A stretch of DNA of 64,000 nt from Climacium dendroides. Lineage: Eukaryota; Streptophyta; Bryopsida; Hypnales; Climaciaceae. Positions 39,001 through 54,000 of this stretch are shown in pieces. The DNA is taken from the NCBI GenBank assembly GCA_950106755.1, contig CATNNA010000006.1, forward strand, positions 62,001 to 126,000, read 5' to 3'. Every line of letters begins with the position of its first letter. Position 1 is the first letter of the stretch. Below the pieces are notes generated by a model. It searched no databases and was not told the DNA's origin. It saw only the letters and a program-made list of their open reading frames with translations. Made by a program: the position numbers and the translations under genes.

Positions 39001-40430
39001 TTGTAACAACTTATTTTATGGTGTACATTGGAAGGGAATGCGTGAGAATTTCAAAAAGAGATCGTCCACTTGCCTTGTACTTTGATGCCCAAACTTCAAA
39101 TCTCATGCACACATCGCGTGATAATAAGAAAACAAAGAAATGTGGAAGTTGCCAATGCTCCAAGCCTTCCTTTTCATGTTGGGAAATGGTAACTCAACGG
39201 AAACTTTAAAGGCAATGCGTGACAAATCTATTGAAAAATTGGATTTGGCTTGCCTTGTATTTCGAGGGCCACCATCATTTCAATCCTCATAGACATTGCA
39301 CGTATGAAAATGAAAGCAAGAAAATGTGATAAATGCAAATGTTGCAAGACATCATTTTCAAATTATTTGTAACAACTTATTTTATGGTGTACATTGGAAG
39401 GGAATGCGTGAGAATTTCAAAAAGAGATCGTCCACTTGCCTTGTACTTTGATGCCCAAACTTCAAATCTCATGCACACTTCGCGTGATAATAAGAAAACA
39501 AAGCAATGTCGAAGTCGCTAATGCTCCAAGCCTTCCTTTTCATGTTGGGAAATGGTAACTCAACGGAAACTTTAAAGGCAATGCGTGACAAATCTATTGA
39601 AAAATTGGATTTGGCTTGCCTTGTATTTCGAGGGCCACCATCATTTCAATCCTCATAGACATTGCACGTATGAAAATGAAAGCAAGAAAATGTGATAAAT
39701 GCAAATGTTGCAAGACATCATTTTCAAATTATTTGTAACAACTTATTTTATGGTGTACATTGGAAGGGAATGCGTGAGAATTTCAAAAAGAGATCGTCCA
39801 CTTGCCTTGTACTTTGATGCTCAAACTTCAAATCTCATGAACACATCGCGTGATAATAAGAAAACAAAGAAATGTGGAAGTTGCCAATGCTCCAAGCCTT
39901 CCTTTTCATGTTGGGAAATGGTAACTCAAGGGAAACTTTAAAGGCAATGCGTGACAAATCTATTGAAAAATTGGATTGGGCTTGCCTTGTATTTCGAGGG
40001 CCACCATCATTTCAATCCTCATAGACATTGCACGTATGAAAATGAAAGCAAGAAAATGTGATAAATGCAAATGTTGCAAGACATCATTTTCAAATTATTT
40101 GTAACAACTTATTTTATGGTGTACATTGGAAGGGAATGCGTGAGAATTTCAAAAAGAGATCGTCCACTTGCCTTGTACATTGATGCTCAAACTTCAAATC
40201 TCATGCACACATCGCGTGATAATAAGAAAACAAAGAAATGTGGAAGTTGCCAATGCTCCAAGCCTTCCTTTTCATGTTGGGAAATGGTAACTCAACGGAA
40301 ACTTTAAAGGCAATGCGTGACAAATCTATTCGAAAATTGGATTTGGCTTGCCTTGTATTTCGAGGGCCACCATCATTTCAATCCTCATAGACATTGCACG
40401 TATCAAAATGAAAGCAAGAAAACGTGATAA
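36039..40430 (+). repeat. Seven-unit (2562 bp) higher-order repeat, second copy partial
   Basis: Units 36039, 36405, 36771 and 37137 match 38601, 38967, 39333 and 39699. Markers are 'aaccgaaac' (36271 and 38833, exactly 2562 bp apart), the GTCGCTAATG unit and the 'catgaacac' unit. Inside it the pair 37869/38235 ('catgaacac', then 'gtacattgatg') recurs at 39699/40065. Confidence 0.75.
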
Positions 40431-42260
40431 ATGCAAATGTTGCAAGACATCATTTTCAAATTATTTGTAACAACTTATTTCATGGTGTACATTGGAAGGG
40501 AATGCGTGAGAATTTCAAAAAGAGATCGTCCACTTGCCTTGTACTTTGATGCCCAAACTTCAAATCTCATGCACACTTCGCGTGATAATAAGAAAACAAA
40601 GCAATGTCGAAGTCGCTAATGCTCCAAGCCTTCCTTTTCATGTTGGGAAATGGTAACTCAACGGAAACTTTAAAGGCAATGCGTGACAAATCTATTAGAA
40701 AATTGGATTTGGCTTGCCTTGTATTTCGAGGGCCACCATCATTTCAATCCTCATAGACATTGCACGTATGAAAATGAAAGCAAGAAAATGTGATAAATGC
40801 AAATGTTGCAAGACATCATTTTCAAATTATTTGTAACAACTTATTTTATGGTGTACATTGGAAGGGAATGCGTGAGAATTTCAAAAAGAGATCGTCCACT
40901 TGCCTTGTACTTTGATGCCCAAACTTCAAATCTCATGCACACATCGCGTGATAATAAGAAAACAAAGAAATGTGGAAGTTGCCAATGCTCCAAGCCTTCC
41001 TTTTCATGTTGGGAAATGGTAACTCAAGGGAAACTTTAAAGGCAATGCGTGACAAATCTATTGAAAAATTGGATTGGGCTTGCCTTGTATTTCGAGGGCC
41101 ACCATCATTTCAATCCTCATAGACATTGCACGTATGAAAATGAAAGCAAGAAAATGTGATAAATGCAAATGTTGCAAGACATCATTTTCAAATTATTTGT
41201 AACAACTTATTTTATGGTGTACATTGGAAGGGAATGCGTGAGAATTTCAAAAAGAGATCGTCCACTTGCCTTGTACTTTGATGCCCAAACTTCAAATCTC
41301 ATGCACACTTCGCGTGATAATAAGAAAACAAAGCAATATCAAAGTCGCTAATGCTCCAAGCCTTCCTTTTCATGTTGGGAAATGGTAACTCAAGGGAAAC
41401 TTTAAAGGCAATGCGTGACAAATCTATTGAAAAATTGGATTTGGCTTGCCTTGTATTTCGAGGGCCACCATCATTTCAATCCTCATAGACATTGCACGTA
41501 TGAAAATGAAAGCAAGAAAATGTGATAAATGCAAATGTTGCAAGACATCATTTTCAAATTATTTGTAACAACTTATTTTATGGTGTACATTGGAAGGGAA
41601 TGCGTGAGAATTTCAAAAAGACATTGTCCACTTGCCTTGTACTTTGATGCCCAAACTTCAAATCTCATGCACACTGCGCGTGATAATAAGAAAACAAAGA
41701 AATGTGGAAGTTGCCAATGCTCCAAGCCTTCCTTTTCATGTTGGAAAATGGTAACTCAAGGGAAACTTTAAAGGCAATGCGTGACAAATCTATTGAAAAA
41801 TTGGATTTGGCTTGCCTTGTATTTCGAGGGCCACCATCATTTCAATCCTCATAGACATTGCACGTATGAAAATGAAAGCAAGAAAATGTGATAAATGCAA
41901 ATGTTGCAAGACATCATTTTCAAATTATTTGTAACAACTTATTTTATGGTGTACATTGGAAGGGAATGCGTGAGAATTTCAAAAAGAGATCGTCCACTTG
42001 CCTTGTACTTTGATGCCCAAACTTCAAATCTCATGCACACTGCGCGTGATAATAAGAAAACAAAGCAATGTGGAAGTTGCCAATGCTCCAAGCCTTCCTT
42101 TTCATGTTGGGAAATGGTAACTCAACGGAAACTTTAAAGGCAATGCGTGACAAATCTATTCGAAAATTGGATTTGGCTTGCCTTGTATTTCGAGGGCCAC
42201 CATCATTTCAATCCTCATAGACATTGCACGTATCAAAATGAAAGCAAGAAATTGTGATAA

Positions 42261-45200
42261 ATGCAAATGTTGCAAGACATCATTTTCAAATTATTTGTAA
42301 CAACTTATTTTATGGTGTACATTGGAAGGGAATGCGTGAGAATTTCAAAAAGAGATCGTCCACTTGCCTTGTACTTTGATGCTCAAACTTCAAATCTCAT
42401 GCACACTGCGCGTGATAATAAGAAAACAAAGAAATGTGGAAGTTGCCAATGCTCCAAGCCTTCCTTTTCATGTTGGGAAATGGTAACTCAACCGAAACTT
42501 TAAAGGCAATGCATGACAAATCTATTAGAAAATTGGATTTGGCTTGCCTTGTATTTCGAGGGCCACCATCATTTCAATCCTCATAGACATTGCACGTATG
42601 AAAATGAAAGCAAGAAAATGTGATAAATGCAAATGTTGCAAGACATCATTTTCAAATTATTTGTAACAACTTATTTTATGGTGTACATTGGAAGGGAATG
42701 CGTGAGAATTTCAAAAAGAGATCGTCCACTTGCCTTGTACTTTGATGCCCAAACTTCAAATCTCATGCACACATCGCGTGATAATAAAAAAACAAAGAAA
42801 TGTGGAAGTTGCCAATGCTCCAAGCCTTCCTTTTCATGTTGGGAAATGGTAACTCAACGGAAACTTTAAAGGCAATGCGTGACAAATCTATTGAAAAATT
42901 GGATTGGGCTTGCCTTGTATTTCGAGGGCCACCATCATTTCAATCCTCATAGACATTGCACGTATGAAAATGAAAGCAAGAAAATGTGATAAATGCAAAT
43001 GTTGCAAGACATCATTTTCAAATTATTTGTAACAACTTATTTTATGGTGTACATTGGAAGGGAATGCGTGAGAATTTCAAAAAGAGATCGTCCACTTGCC
43101 TTGTACTTTGATGCCCAAACTTCAAATCTCATGCACACTGCGCGTGATAATAAGAAAACAAAGCAATGTCGAAGTCGCTAATGCTCCAAGCCTTCCTTTT
43201 CATGTTGGGAAATGGTAACTCAACGGAAACTTTAAAGGCAATGCGTGACAAATCTATTGAAAAATTGGATTTGGCTTGCCTTGTATTTCGAGGGCCACCA
43301 TCATTTCAATCCTCATAGACATTGCACGTATGCAAATGAAAGCAAGAAAATGTGATAAATGCAAATGTTGCAAGACATCATTTTCAAATTATTTGTAACA
43401 ACTTATTTTATGGTGTACATTGGAAGGGAATGCGTGAGAATTTCAAAAAGAGATCGTCCACTTGCCTTGTACTTTGATGCTCAAACTTCAAATCTCATGA
43501 ACACATCGCGTGATAATAAGAAAACAAAGAAATGTGGAAGTTGCCAATGCTCCAAGCCTTCCTTTTCATGTTGGGAAATGGTAACTCAAGGGAAACTTTA
43601 AAGGCAATGCGTGACAAATCTATTGAAAAATTGGATTTGGCTTGCCTTGTATTTCGAGGGCCACCATCATTTCAATCCTCATAGACATTGCACGTATGAA
43701 AATGAAAGCAAGAAAATGTGATAAATGCAAATGTTGCAAGACATCATTTTCAAATTATTTGTAACAACTTATTTTATGGTGTACATTGGAAGGGAATGCG
43801 TGAGAATTTCAAAAAGAGATCGTCCACTTGCCTTGTACTTTGATGCCCAAACTTCAAATCTCATGCACACATCGCGTGATAATAAAAAAACAAAGAAATG
43901 TGGAAGTTGCCAATGCTCCAAGCCTTCCTTTTCATGTTGGGAAATGGTAACTCAACGGAAACTTTAAAGGCAATGCGTGACAAATCTATTGAAAAATTGG
44001 ATTGGGCTTGCCTTGTATTTCGAGGGCCACCATCATTTCAATCCTCATAGACATTGCACGTATGAAAATGAAAGCAAGAAAATGTGATAAATGCAAATGT
44101 TGCAAGACATCATTTTCAAATTATTTGTAACAACTTATTTTATGGTGTACATTGGAAGGGAATGCGTGAGAATTTCAAAAAGAGATCGTCCACTTGCCTT
44201 GTACTTTGATGCCCAAACTTCAAATCTCATGCACACTTCGCGTGATAATAAGAAAACAAAGCAATGTCGAAGTCGCTAATGCTCCAAGCCTTCCTTTTCA
44301 TGTTGGGAAATGGTAACTCAACGGAAACTTTAAAGGCAATGCGTGACAAATCTATTGAAAAATTGGATTTGGCTTGCCTTGTATTTCGAGGGCCACCATC
44401 ATTTCAATCCTCATAGACATTGCACGTATGAAAATGAAAGCAAGAAAATGTGATAAATGCAAATGTTGCAAGACATCATTTTCAAATTATTTGTAACAAC
44501 TTATTTTATGGTGTACATTGGAAGGGAATGCGTGAGAATTTCAAAAAGAGATCGTCCACTTGCCTTGTACTTTGATGCTCAAACTTCAAATCTCATGCAC
44601 ACTGCGCGTGATAATAAGAAAACAAAGAAATGTGGAAGTTGCCAATGCTCCAAGCCTTCCTTTTCATGTTGGGAAATGGTAACTCAACCGAAACTTTAAA
44701 GGCAATGCATGACAAATCTATTAGAAAATTGGATTTGGCTTGCCTTGTATTTCGAGGGCCACCATCATTTCAATCCTCATAGACATTGCACGTATGAAAA
44801 TGAAAGCAAGAAAATGTGATAAATGCAAATGTTGCAAGACATCATTTTCAAATTATTTGTAACAACTTATTTTATGGTGTACATTGGAAGGGAATGCGTG
44901 AGAATTTCAAAAAGAGATCGTCCACTTGCCTTGTACTTTGATGCCCAAACTTCAAATCTCATGCACACATCGCGTGATAATAAAAAAACAAAGAAATGTG
45001 GAAGTTGCCAATGCTCCAAGCCTTCCTTTTCATGTTGGGAAATGGTAACTCAACGGAAACTTTAAAGGCAATGCGTGACAAATCTATTGAAAAATTGGAT
45101 TGGGCTTGCCTTGTATTTCGAGGGCCACCATCATTTCAATCCTCATAGACATTGCACGTATGAAAATGAAAGCAAGAAAATGTGATAAATGCAAATGTTG

Positions 45201-46652
45201 CAAGACATCATTTTCAAATTATTTGTAACAACTTATTTTATGGTGTACATTGGAAGGGAATGCGTGAGAATTTCAAAAAGAGATCGTCCACTTGCCTTGT
45301 ACTTTGATGCCCAAACTTCAAATCTCATGCACACTGCGCGTGATAATAAGAAAACAAAGCAATGTCGAAGTCGCTAATGCTCCAAGCCTTCCTTTTCATG
45401 TTGGGAAATGGTAACTCAACGGAAACTTTAAAGGCAATGCGTGACAAATCTATTGAAAAATTGGATTCGGCTTGCCTTGTATTTCGAGGGCCACCATCAT
45501 TTCAATCCTCATAGACATTGCACGTATGCAAATGAAAGCAAGAAAATGTGATAAATGCAAATGTTGCAAGACATCATTTTCAAATTATTTGTAACAACTT
45601 ATTTTATGGTGTACATTGGAAGGGAATGCGTGAGAATTTCAAAAAGAGATCGTCCACTTGCCTTGTACTTTGATGCTCAAACTTCAAATCTCATGAACAC
45701 ATCGCGTGATAATAAGAAAACAAAGAAATGTGGAAGTTGCCAATGCTCCAAGCCTTCCTTTTCATGTTGGGAAATGGTAACTCAAGGGAAACTTTAAAGG
45801 CAATGCGTGACAAATCTATTGAAAAATTGGATTTGGCTTGCCTTGTATTTCGAGGGCCACCATCATTTCAATCCTCATAGACATTGCACGTATGAAAATG
45901 AAAGCAAGAAAATGTGATAAATGCAAATGTTGCAAGACATCATTTTCAAATTATTTGTAACAACTTATTTTATGGTGTACATTGGAAGGGAATGCGTGAG
46001 AATTTCAAAAAGAGATCGTCCACTTGCCTTGTACTTTGATGCCCAAACTTCAAATCTCATGCACACATCGCGTGATAATAAAAAAACAAAGAAATGTGGA
46101 AGTTGCCAATGCTCCAAGCCTTCCTTTTCATGTTGGGAAATGGTAACTCAACGGAAACTTTAAAGGCAATGCGTGACAAATCTATTGAAAAATTGGATTG
46201 GGCTTGCCTTGTATTTCGAGGGCCACCATCATTTCAATCCTCATAGACATTGCACGTATGAAAATGAAAGCAAGAAAATGTGATAAATGCAAATGTTGCA
46301 AGACATCATTTTCAAATTATTTGTAACAACTTATTTTATGGTGTACATTGGAAGGGAATGCGTGAGAATTTCAAAAAGAGATCGTCCACTTGCCTTGTAC
46401 TTTGATGCCCAAACTTCAAATCTCATGCACACTTCGCGTGATAATAAGAAAACAAAGCAATGTCGAAGTCGCTAATGCTCCAAGCCTTCCTTTTCATGTT
46501 GGGAAATGGTAACTCAACGGAAACTTTAAAGGCAATGCGTGACAAATCTATTGAAAAATTGGATTTGGCTTGCCTTGTATTTCGAGGGCCACCATCATTT
46601 CAATCCTCATAGACATTGCACGTATGAAAATGAAAGCAAGAAAATGTGATAA
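42261..46652 (+). repeat. Six-unit (2196 bp) higher-order repeat, two copies
   Basis: The units at 42261, 42627, 42993, 43359, 43725 and 44091 are repeated at 44457, 44823, 45189, 45555, 45921 and 46287. Three rare markers keep exactly 2196 bp spacing: 'aaccgaaac' (42493/44689), 'gcatgac' (42511/44707) and 'gtatgcaaatg' (43333/45529). The run 'aataaaaaaac' also recurs. A private 'ggattcggc' at about 45466 postdates the duplication. This is the clearest higher-order repeat in the window. Confidence 0.9.
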
Positions 46653-49580
46653 ATGCAAATGTTGCAAGACATCATTTTCAAATTATTTGTAACAACTTAT
46701 TTTATGGTGTACATTGGAAGGGAATGCGTGAGAATTTCAAAAAGAGATCGTCCACTTGCCTTGTACTTTGATGCTCAAACTTCAAATCTCATGAACACAT
46801 CGCGTGATAATAAGAAAACAAAGAAATGTGGAAGTTGCCAATGCTCCAAGCCTTCCTTTTCATGTTGGGAAATGGTAACTCAACGGAAACTTTAAAGGCA
46901 ATGCGTGACAAATCTATTCAAAAATTGGATTGGGCTTGCCTTGTATTTCGAGGGCCACCATCATTTCAATCCTCATAGACATTGCACGTATGAAAATGAA
47001 AGCAAGAAAATGTGATAAATGCAAATGTTGCAAGACATCATTTTCAAATTATTTGTAACAACTTATTTTATGGTGTACATTGGAAGGGAATGCGTGAGAA
47101 TTTCAAAAAGAGATCGTCCACTTGCCTTGTACATTGATGCTCAAACTTCAAATCTCATGCACACATCGCGTGATAATAAGAAAACAAAGAAATGTGGAAG
47201 TTGCCAATGCTCCAAGCCTTCCTTTTCATGTTGGGAAATGGTAACTCAACGGAAACTTTAAAGGCAATGCGTGACAAATCTATTCGAAAATTGGATTTGG
47301 CTTGCCTTGTATTTCGAGGGCCACCATCATTTCAATCCTCATAGACATTGCACGTATCAAAATGAAAGCAAGAAAACGTGATAAATGCAAATGTTGCAAG
47401 ACATCATTTTCAAATTATTTGTAACAACTTATTTCATGGTGTACATTGGAAGGGAATGCGTGAGAATTTCAAAAAGAGATCGTCCACTTGCCTTGTACTT
47501 TGATGCCCAAACTTCAAATCTCATGCACACTTCGCGTGATAATAAGAAAACAAAGCAATGTCGAAGTCGCTAATGCTCCAAGCCTTCCTTTTCATGTTGG
47601 GAAATGGTAACTCAAGGGAAACTTTAAAGGCAATGCGTGACAAATCTATTAGAAAATTGGATTTGGCTTGCCTTGTATTTCGAGGGCCACCATCATTTCA
47701 ATCCTCATAGACATTGCACGTATGAAAATGAAAGCAAGAAAATGTGATAAATGCAAATGTTGCAAGACATCATTTTCAAATTATTTGTAACAACTTATTT
47801 TATGGTGTACATTGGAAGGGAATGCGTGAGAATTTCAAAAAGAGATCGTCCACTTGCCTTGTACTTTGATGCCCAAACTTCAAATCTCATGCACACATCG
47901 CGTGATAATAAAAAAACAAAGAAATGTGGAAGTTGCCAATGCTCCAAGCCTTCCTTTTCATGTTGGGAAATGGTAACTCAACGGAAACTTTAAAGGCAAT
48001 GCGTGACAAATCTATTGAAAAATTGGATTGGGCTTGCCTTGTATTTCGAGGGCCACCATCATTTCAATCCTCATAGACATTGCACGTATGAAAATGAAAG
48101 CAAGAAAATGTGATAAATGCAAATGTTGCAAGACATCATTTTCAAATTATTTGTAACAACTTATTTTATGGTGTACATTGGAAGGGAATGCGTGAGAATT
48201 TCAAAAAGAGATCGTCCACTTGCCTTGTACTTTGATGCCCAAACTTCAAATCTCATGCACACTTCGCGTGATAATAAGAAAACAAAGCAATGTCGAAGTC
48301 GCTAATGCTCCAAGCCTTCCTTTTCATGTTGGGAAATGGTAACTCAACGGAAACTTTAAAGGCAATGCGTGACAAATCTATTGAAAAATTGGATTTGGCT
48401 TGCCTTGTATTTCGAGGGCCACCATCATTTCAATCCTCATAGACATTGCACGTATGAAAATGAAAGCAAGAAAATGTGATAAATGCAAATGTTGCAAGAC
48501 ATCATTTTCAAATTATTTGTAACAACTTATTTTATGGTGTACATTGGAAGGGAATGCGTGAGAATTTCAAAAAGAGATCGTCCACTTGCCTTGTACTTTG
48601 ATGCTCAAACTTCAAATCTCATGAACACATCGCGTGATAATAAGAAAACAAAGAAATGTGGAAGTTGCCAATGCTCCAAGCCTTCCTTTTCATGTTGGGA
48701 AATGGTAACTCAACGGAAACTTTAAAGGCAATGCGTGACAAATCTATTGAAAAATTGGATTGGGCTTGCCTTGTATTTCGAGGGCCACCATCATTTCAAT
48801 CCTCATAGACATTGCACGTATGAAAATGAAAGCAAGAAAATGTGATAAATGCAAATGTTGCAAGACATCATTTTCAAATTATTTGTAACAACTTATTTTA
48901 TGGTGTACATTGGAAGGGAATGCGTGAGAATTTCAAAAAGAGATCGTCCACTTGCCTTGTACATTGATGCTCAAACTTCAAATCTCATGCACACATCGCG
49001 TGATAATAAGAAAACAAAGAAATGTGGAAGTTGCCAATGCTCCAAGCCTTCCTTTTCATGTTGGGAAATGGTAACTCAACGGAAACTTTAAAGGCAATGC
49101 GTGACAAATCTATTCGAAAATTGGATTTGGCTTGCCTTGTATTTCGAGGGCCACCATCATTTCAATCCTCATAGACATTGCACGTATCAAAATGAAAGCA
49201 AGAAAACGTGATAAATGCAAATGTTGCAAGACATCATTTTCAAATTATTTGTAACAACTTATTTCATGGTGTACATTGGAAGGGAATGCGTGAGAATTTC
49301 AAAAAGAGATCGTCCACTTGCCTTGTACTTTGATGCCCAAACTTCAAATCTCATGCACACTTCGCGTGATAATAAGAAAACAAAGCAATGTCGAAGTCGC
49401 TAATGCTCCAAGCCTTCCTTTTCATGTTGGGAAATGGTAACTCAAGGGAAACTTTAAAGGCAATGCGTGACAAATCTATTAGAAAATTGGATTTGGCTTG
49501 CCTTGTATTTCGAGGGCCACCATCATTTCAATCCTCATAGACATTGCACGTATGAAAATGAAAGCAAGAAAATGTGATAA
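45921..49580 (+). repeat. Five-unit (1830 bp) higher-order repeat, two copies
   Basis: Units 45921, 46287, 46653, 47019 and 47385 are followed by 47751, 48117, 48483, 48849 and 49215 in the same order. Markers are 'aataaaaaaac', GTCGCTAATG, 'catgaacac', 'gtacattgatg', and 'atttcatgg' preceded by 'gtatcaaaatg'. It shares its first two units with the end of the six-unit repeat. The last four types also occur at 39333-40796. Confidence 0.85.
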
Positions 49581-51044
49581 ATGCAAATGTTGCAAGACAT
49601 CATTTTCAAATTATTTGTAACAACTTATTTTATGGTGTACATTGGAAGGGAATGCGTGAGAATTTCAAAAAGAGATCGTCCACTTGCCTTGTACTTTGAT
49701 GCCCAAACTTCAAATCTCATGCACACTTCGCGTGATAATAAGAAAACAAAGCAATGTCGAAGTCGCTAATGCTCCAAGCCTTCCTTTTCATGTTGGGAAA
49801 TGGTAACTCAACGGAAACTTTAAAGGCAATGCGTGACAAATCTATTGAAAAATTGGATTTGGCTTGCCTTGTATTTCGAGGGCCACCATCATTTCAATCC
49901 TCATAGACATTGCACGTATGAAAATGAAAGCAAGAAAATGTGATAAATGCAAATGTTGCAAGACATCATTTTCAAATTATTTGTAACAACTTATTTTATG
50001 GTGTACATTGGAAGGGAATGCGTGAGAATTTCAAAAAGAGATCGTCCACTTGCCTTGTACATTGATGCTCAAACTTCAAATCTCATGCACACATCGCGTG
50101 ATAATAAGAAAACAAAGAAATGTGGAAGTTGCCAATGCTCCAAGCCTTCCTTTTCATGTTGGGAAATGGTAACTCAACGGAAACTTTAAAGGCAATGCGT
50201 GACAAATCTATTCGAAAATTGGATTTGGCTTGCCTTGTATTTCGAGGGCCACCATCATTTCAATCCTCATAGACATTGCACGTATGAAAATGAAAGCAAG
50301 AAAATGTGATAAATGCAAATGTTGCAAGACATCATTTTCAAATTATTTGTAACAACTTATTTTATGGTGTACATTGGAAGGGAATGCGTGAGAATTTCAA
50401 AAAGAGATCGTCCACTTGCCTTGTACTTTGATGCCCAAACTTCAAATCTCATGCACACATCGCGTGATAATAAGAAAACAAAGAAATGTGGAAGTTGCCA
50501 ATGCTCCAAGCCTTCCTTTTCATGTTGGGAAATGGTAACTCAAGGGAAACTTTAAAGGCAATGCGTGACAAATCTATTGAAAAATTGGATTTGGCTTGCC
50601 TTGTATTTCGAGGGCCACCATCATTTCAATCCTCATAGACATTGCACGTATGAAAATGAAAGCAAGAAAATGTGATAAATGCAAATGTTGCAAGACATCA
50701 TTTTCAAATTATTTGTAACAACTTATTTTATGGTGTACATTGGAAGGGAATGCGTGAGAATTTCAAAAAGAGATCGTCCACTTGCCTTGTACTTTGATGC
50801 CCAAACTTCAAATCTCATGCACACTGCGCGTGATAATAAGAAAACAAAGCAATGTCGAAGTCGCTAATGCTCCAAGCCTTCCTTTTCATGTTGGGAAATG
50901 GTAACTCAACGGAAACTTTAAAGGCAATGCGTGACAAATCTATTGAAAAATTGGATTTGGCTTGCCTTGTATTTCGAGGGCCACCATCATTTCAATCCTC
51001 ATAGACATTGCACGTATGAAAATGAAAGCAAGAAAACGTGATAA

Positions 51045-54000
51045 ATGCAAATGTTGCAAGACATCATTTTCAAATTATTTGTAACAACTTATTTTATGGT
51101 GTACATTGGAAGGGAATGCGTGAGAATTTCAAAAAGACATTGTCCACTTGCCTTGTACTTTGATGCTCAAACTTCAAATCTCATGCACACTTCGCGTGAT
51201 AATAAGAAAACAAAGCAATGTCGAAGTCGCTAATGCTCCAAGCCTTCCTTTTCATGTTGGGAAATGGTAATTCAAGGGAAACTTTAAAGGCAATGCGTGA
51301 CAAATCTATTAAAAAATTGGATTGGGCTTCCCTTGTATTTGGAGGGCCACCATCATTCCAATCCTCATAGACATTGCACGTATGAAAATGAAAGCAAGAA
51401 AATATGATAAATGCAAATGTTGCAAGACATCATTTTCAAATTATTTGTAACAACTTATTTTATGGTGTACATTGGAAGGGAATGCGTGAGAATTTCAAAA
51501 AGAGATTGTCCACTTGCCTTGTACTTTGATGCTCAAACTTCAAATCTCATGCACACTTCGCGTGATAATAAGAAAACAAAGCAATGTCGAAGTCGCTAAT
51601 GCTCCAAGCCTTCCTTTTCATGTTGGGAAATGGTAATTCAAGGGTAACTTGAAAGGCAATGCGTGACAAATCTATTGAAAAATTGGATTTGGCTTGCCTT
51701 GTATTTCGAGGGCCACCATCATTTCAATCCTCATAGACATTGCACGTATGAAAATGAAAGCAAGAAAATGTGATAAATGCAAATGTTGCATGACATCATT
51801 TTCAAATTATTTGTAACAACTTATTTTATGGTGTACATTGGAAGGGAATGCGTGAGAATTTCAAAAAGAGATTGTCCACTTCCCTTGTACATTGATGCTC
51901 AAACTTCAAATCTCATGCACACATCGCGTGATAATAAGAAAACAAAGCAATGTGGAAGTTGCCAATGCTCCAAGCCCTCCTTTTCATGTTCGGAGATGGT
52001 AACTCAACGGAAACTTTAAAGGCAATGCGTGACAAATCTATTCAAAAATTGGATTTGGCTTGCCTTGTATTTCGAGGGCCACCATCATTTCAATCCTCAT
52101 AGACATTGCACGTATGAAAATGAAAGCAAGAAAACGTGATAAATGCAAATGTTGCAAGACATCATTTTCAAATTATTTGTAACAACTTATTTTATGGTGT
52201 ACATTGGAAGGGAATGCGTGAGAATTTCAAAAAGACATTGTCCACTTGCCTTGTACTTTGATGCTCAAACTTCAAATCTCATGCCCACTTCGCGTGATAA
52301 TAAGAAAACAAAGCAATGTCGAAGTCGCTAATGCTCCAAGCCTTCCTTTTCCGGTTGGGAAATGGTAACTCAAGGGAAACTTTAAAGGCAATGCGTGACA
52401 AATCTATTCGAAAATTGGATTTGGCTTGCCTTGTATTTCGAGGGCCACCATCATTTCAATCCTCATAGACATTGCACGTATCAAAATGAAAGCAAGAAAA
52501 CGTGATAAATGCAAATGTTGCAAGACATCATTTTCAAATTATTTGTAACAACTTATTTCATGGTGTACATTGGAAGGGAATGCGTGAGAATTTCAAAAAG
52601 AGATTGTCCACTTGCCCTGTACTTTGATGCTCAAACTTCAAATCTCATGCACACTTCGCGTGATAATAAGAAAACAAAGCAATTTCGAAGTCGCTAATGC
52701 ACCAAGCCTTCCTTTTCATGTTGGGAAATGGTAACTCAACGGAAACTTTAAAGGCAATGCGTGACAAATCTATTCGAAAATTGGATTTGGCTTGCCTTGT
52801 ATTTCGAGGGCCACCATCATTTCAATCCTCATAGACATTGCACGTATAAAAATGAAAGCAAGAAAACGTGATAAATGCAAATGTTGCAAGACATCATTTT
52901 CAAATTATTTGTAACAACTTATTTCATGGTGTACATTGGAAGGGAATGCGTGAGAATTTCAAAAAGACATTGTCCACTTGCCTTGTACTTTGATGCTCAA
53001 ACTTCAAATCTCATGCACACTTCGCGTGATAATAAGAAAACAAAGCAATGTCGAAGTCGCTAATGCTCCAAGCCTTCCTTTTCATGTTGGGAAATGGTAA
53101 TTCAAGGGAAACTTTAAAGGCAATGCGTGACAAATCTATTGGAAAATTGGATTGGGCTTGCCTTGTATTTCGAGGGCCACCATCATTCCAATCCTCATAG
53201 ACATTGCACGTATGAAAATGAAACCAAGAAAACGTGATAAATGCAAATGTTGCAAGACATCATTTTCAAATTATTTGTAACAACTTATTTTATGGTGTAC
53301 ATTGGAAGGGAATGCGTGAGAATTTCAAAAAGAGATTGTCCACTTGCCTTGTACTTTGATGCTCAAACTTCAAATCTCATGCACACTGCGCGTGATAATA
53401 AGAAAACAAAGCAATGTCGAAGTCGCTAATGCTCCAAGCCTTCCTTTTCATGTTGGGAAATGGTAATTCAAGGGTAACTTGAAAGGCAATGCGTGACAAA
53501 TCTATTGAAAAATTGGATTTGGCTTGCCTTGTATTTCGAGGGCCACCATCATTTCAATCCTCATAGACATTGCACGTATCAAAATGAAAGCAAGAAAATG
53601 TGATAAATGCAAATGTTGCATGACATCATTTTCAAATTATTTGTAACAACTTATTTTATGGTGTACATTGGAAGGGAATGCGTGAGAATTTCAAAAAGAG
53701 ATTGTCCACTTCCCTTGTACATTGATGCTCAAACTTCAAATCTCATGCACACTGCGCGTGATAATAAGAAAACAAAGCAATGTGGAAGTTGCCAATGCTC
53801 CAAGCCTTCCTTTTCATGTTCGGAGATGGTAACTCAACGGAAACTTTAAAGGCAATGCGTGACAAATCTATTCAAAAATTGGATTTGGCTTGCCTTGTAT
53901 TTCGAGGGCCACCATCATTTCAATCCTCATAGACATTGCACGTATGAAAATGAAAGCAAGAAAACGTGATAAATGCAAATGTTGCAAGACATCATTTTCA

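Larger units (their letters stand above)
14085..51044 (+). repeat. Array domain II: GATCGTCC and 'aaaacaaag' units
   Basis: About 101 units have mostly GATCGTCC at the diagnostic site and 'aaaacaaag' in place of 'aaagcaaag'. 'Ttcggagatggtatctc' is a frequent alternative to 'ttgggaaatggtaactc' in the first half of the domain. Sub-regions differ. From 14.8 to 22.2 kb there is a 1-bp deletion variant. From 23 to 36 kb the type is fairly uniform. From 36 to 51 kb there are strong five-, six- and seven-unit higher-order repeats and a rising share of GTCGCTAATG units. No foreign sequence interrupts it. Confidence 0.8.
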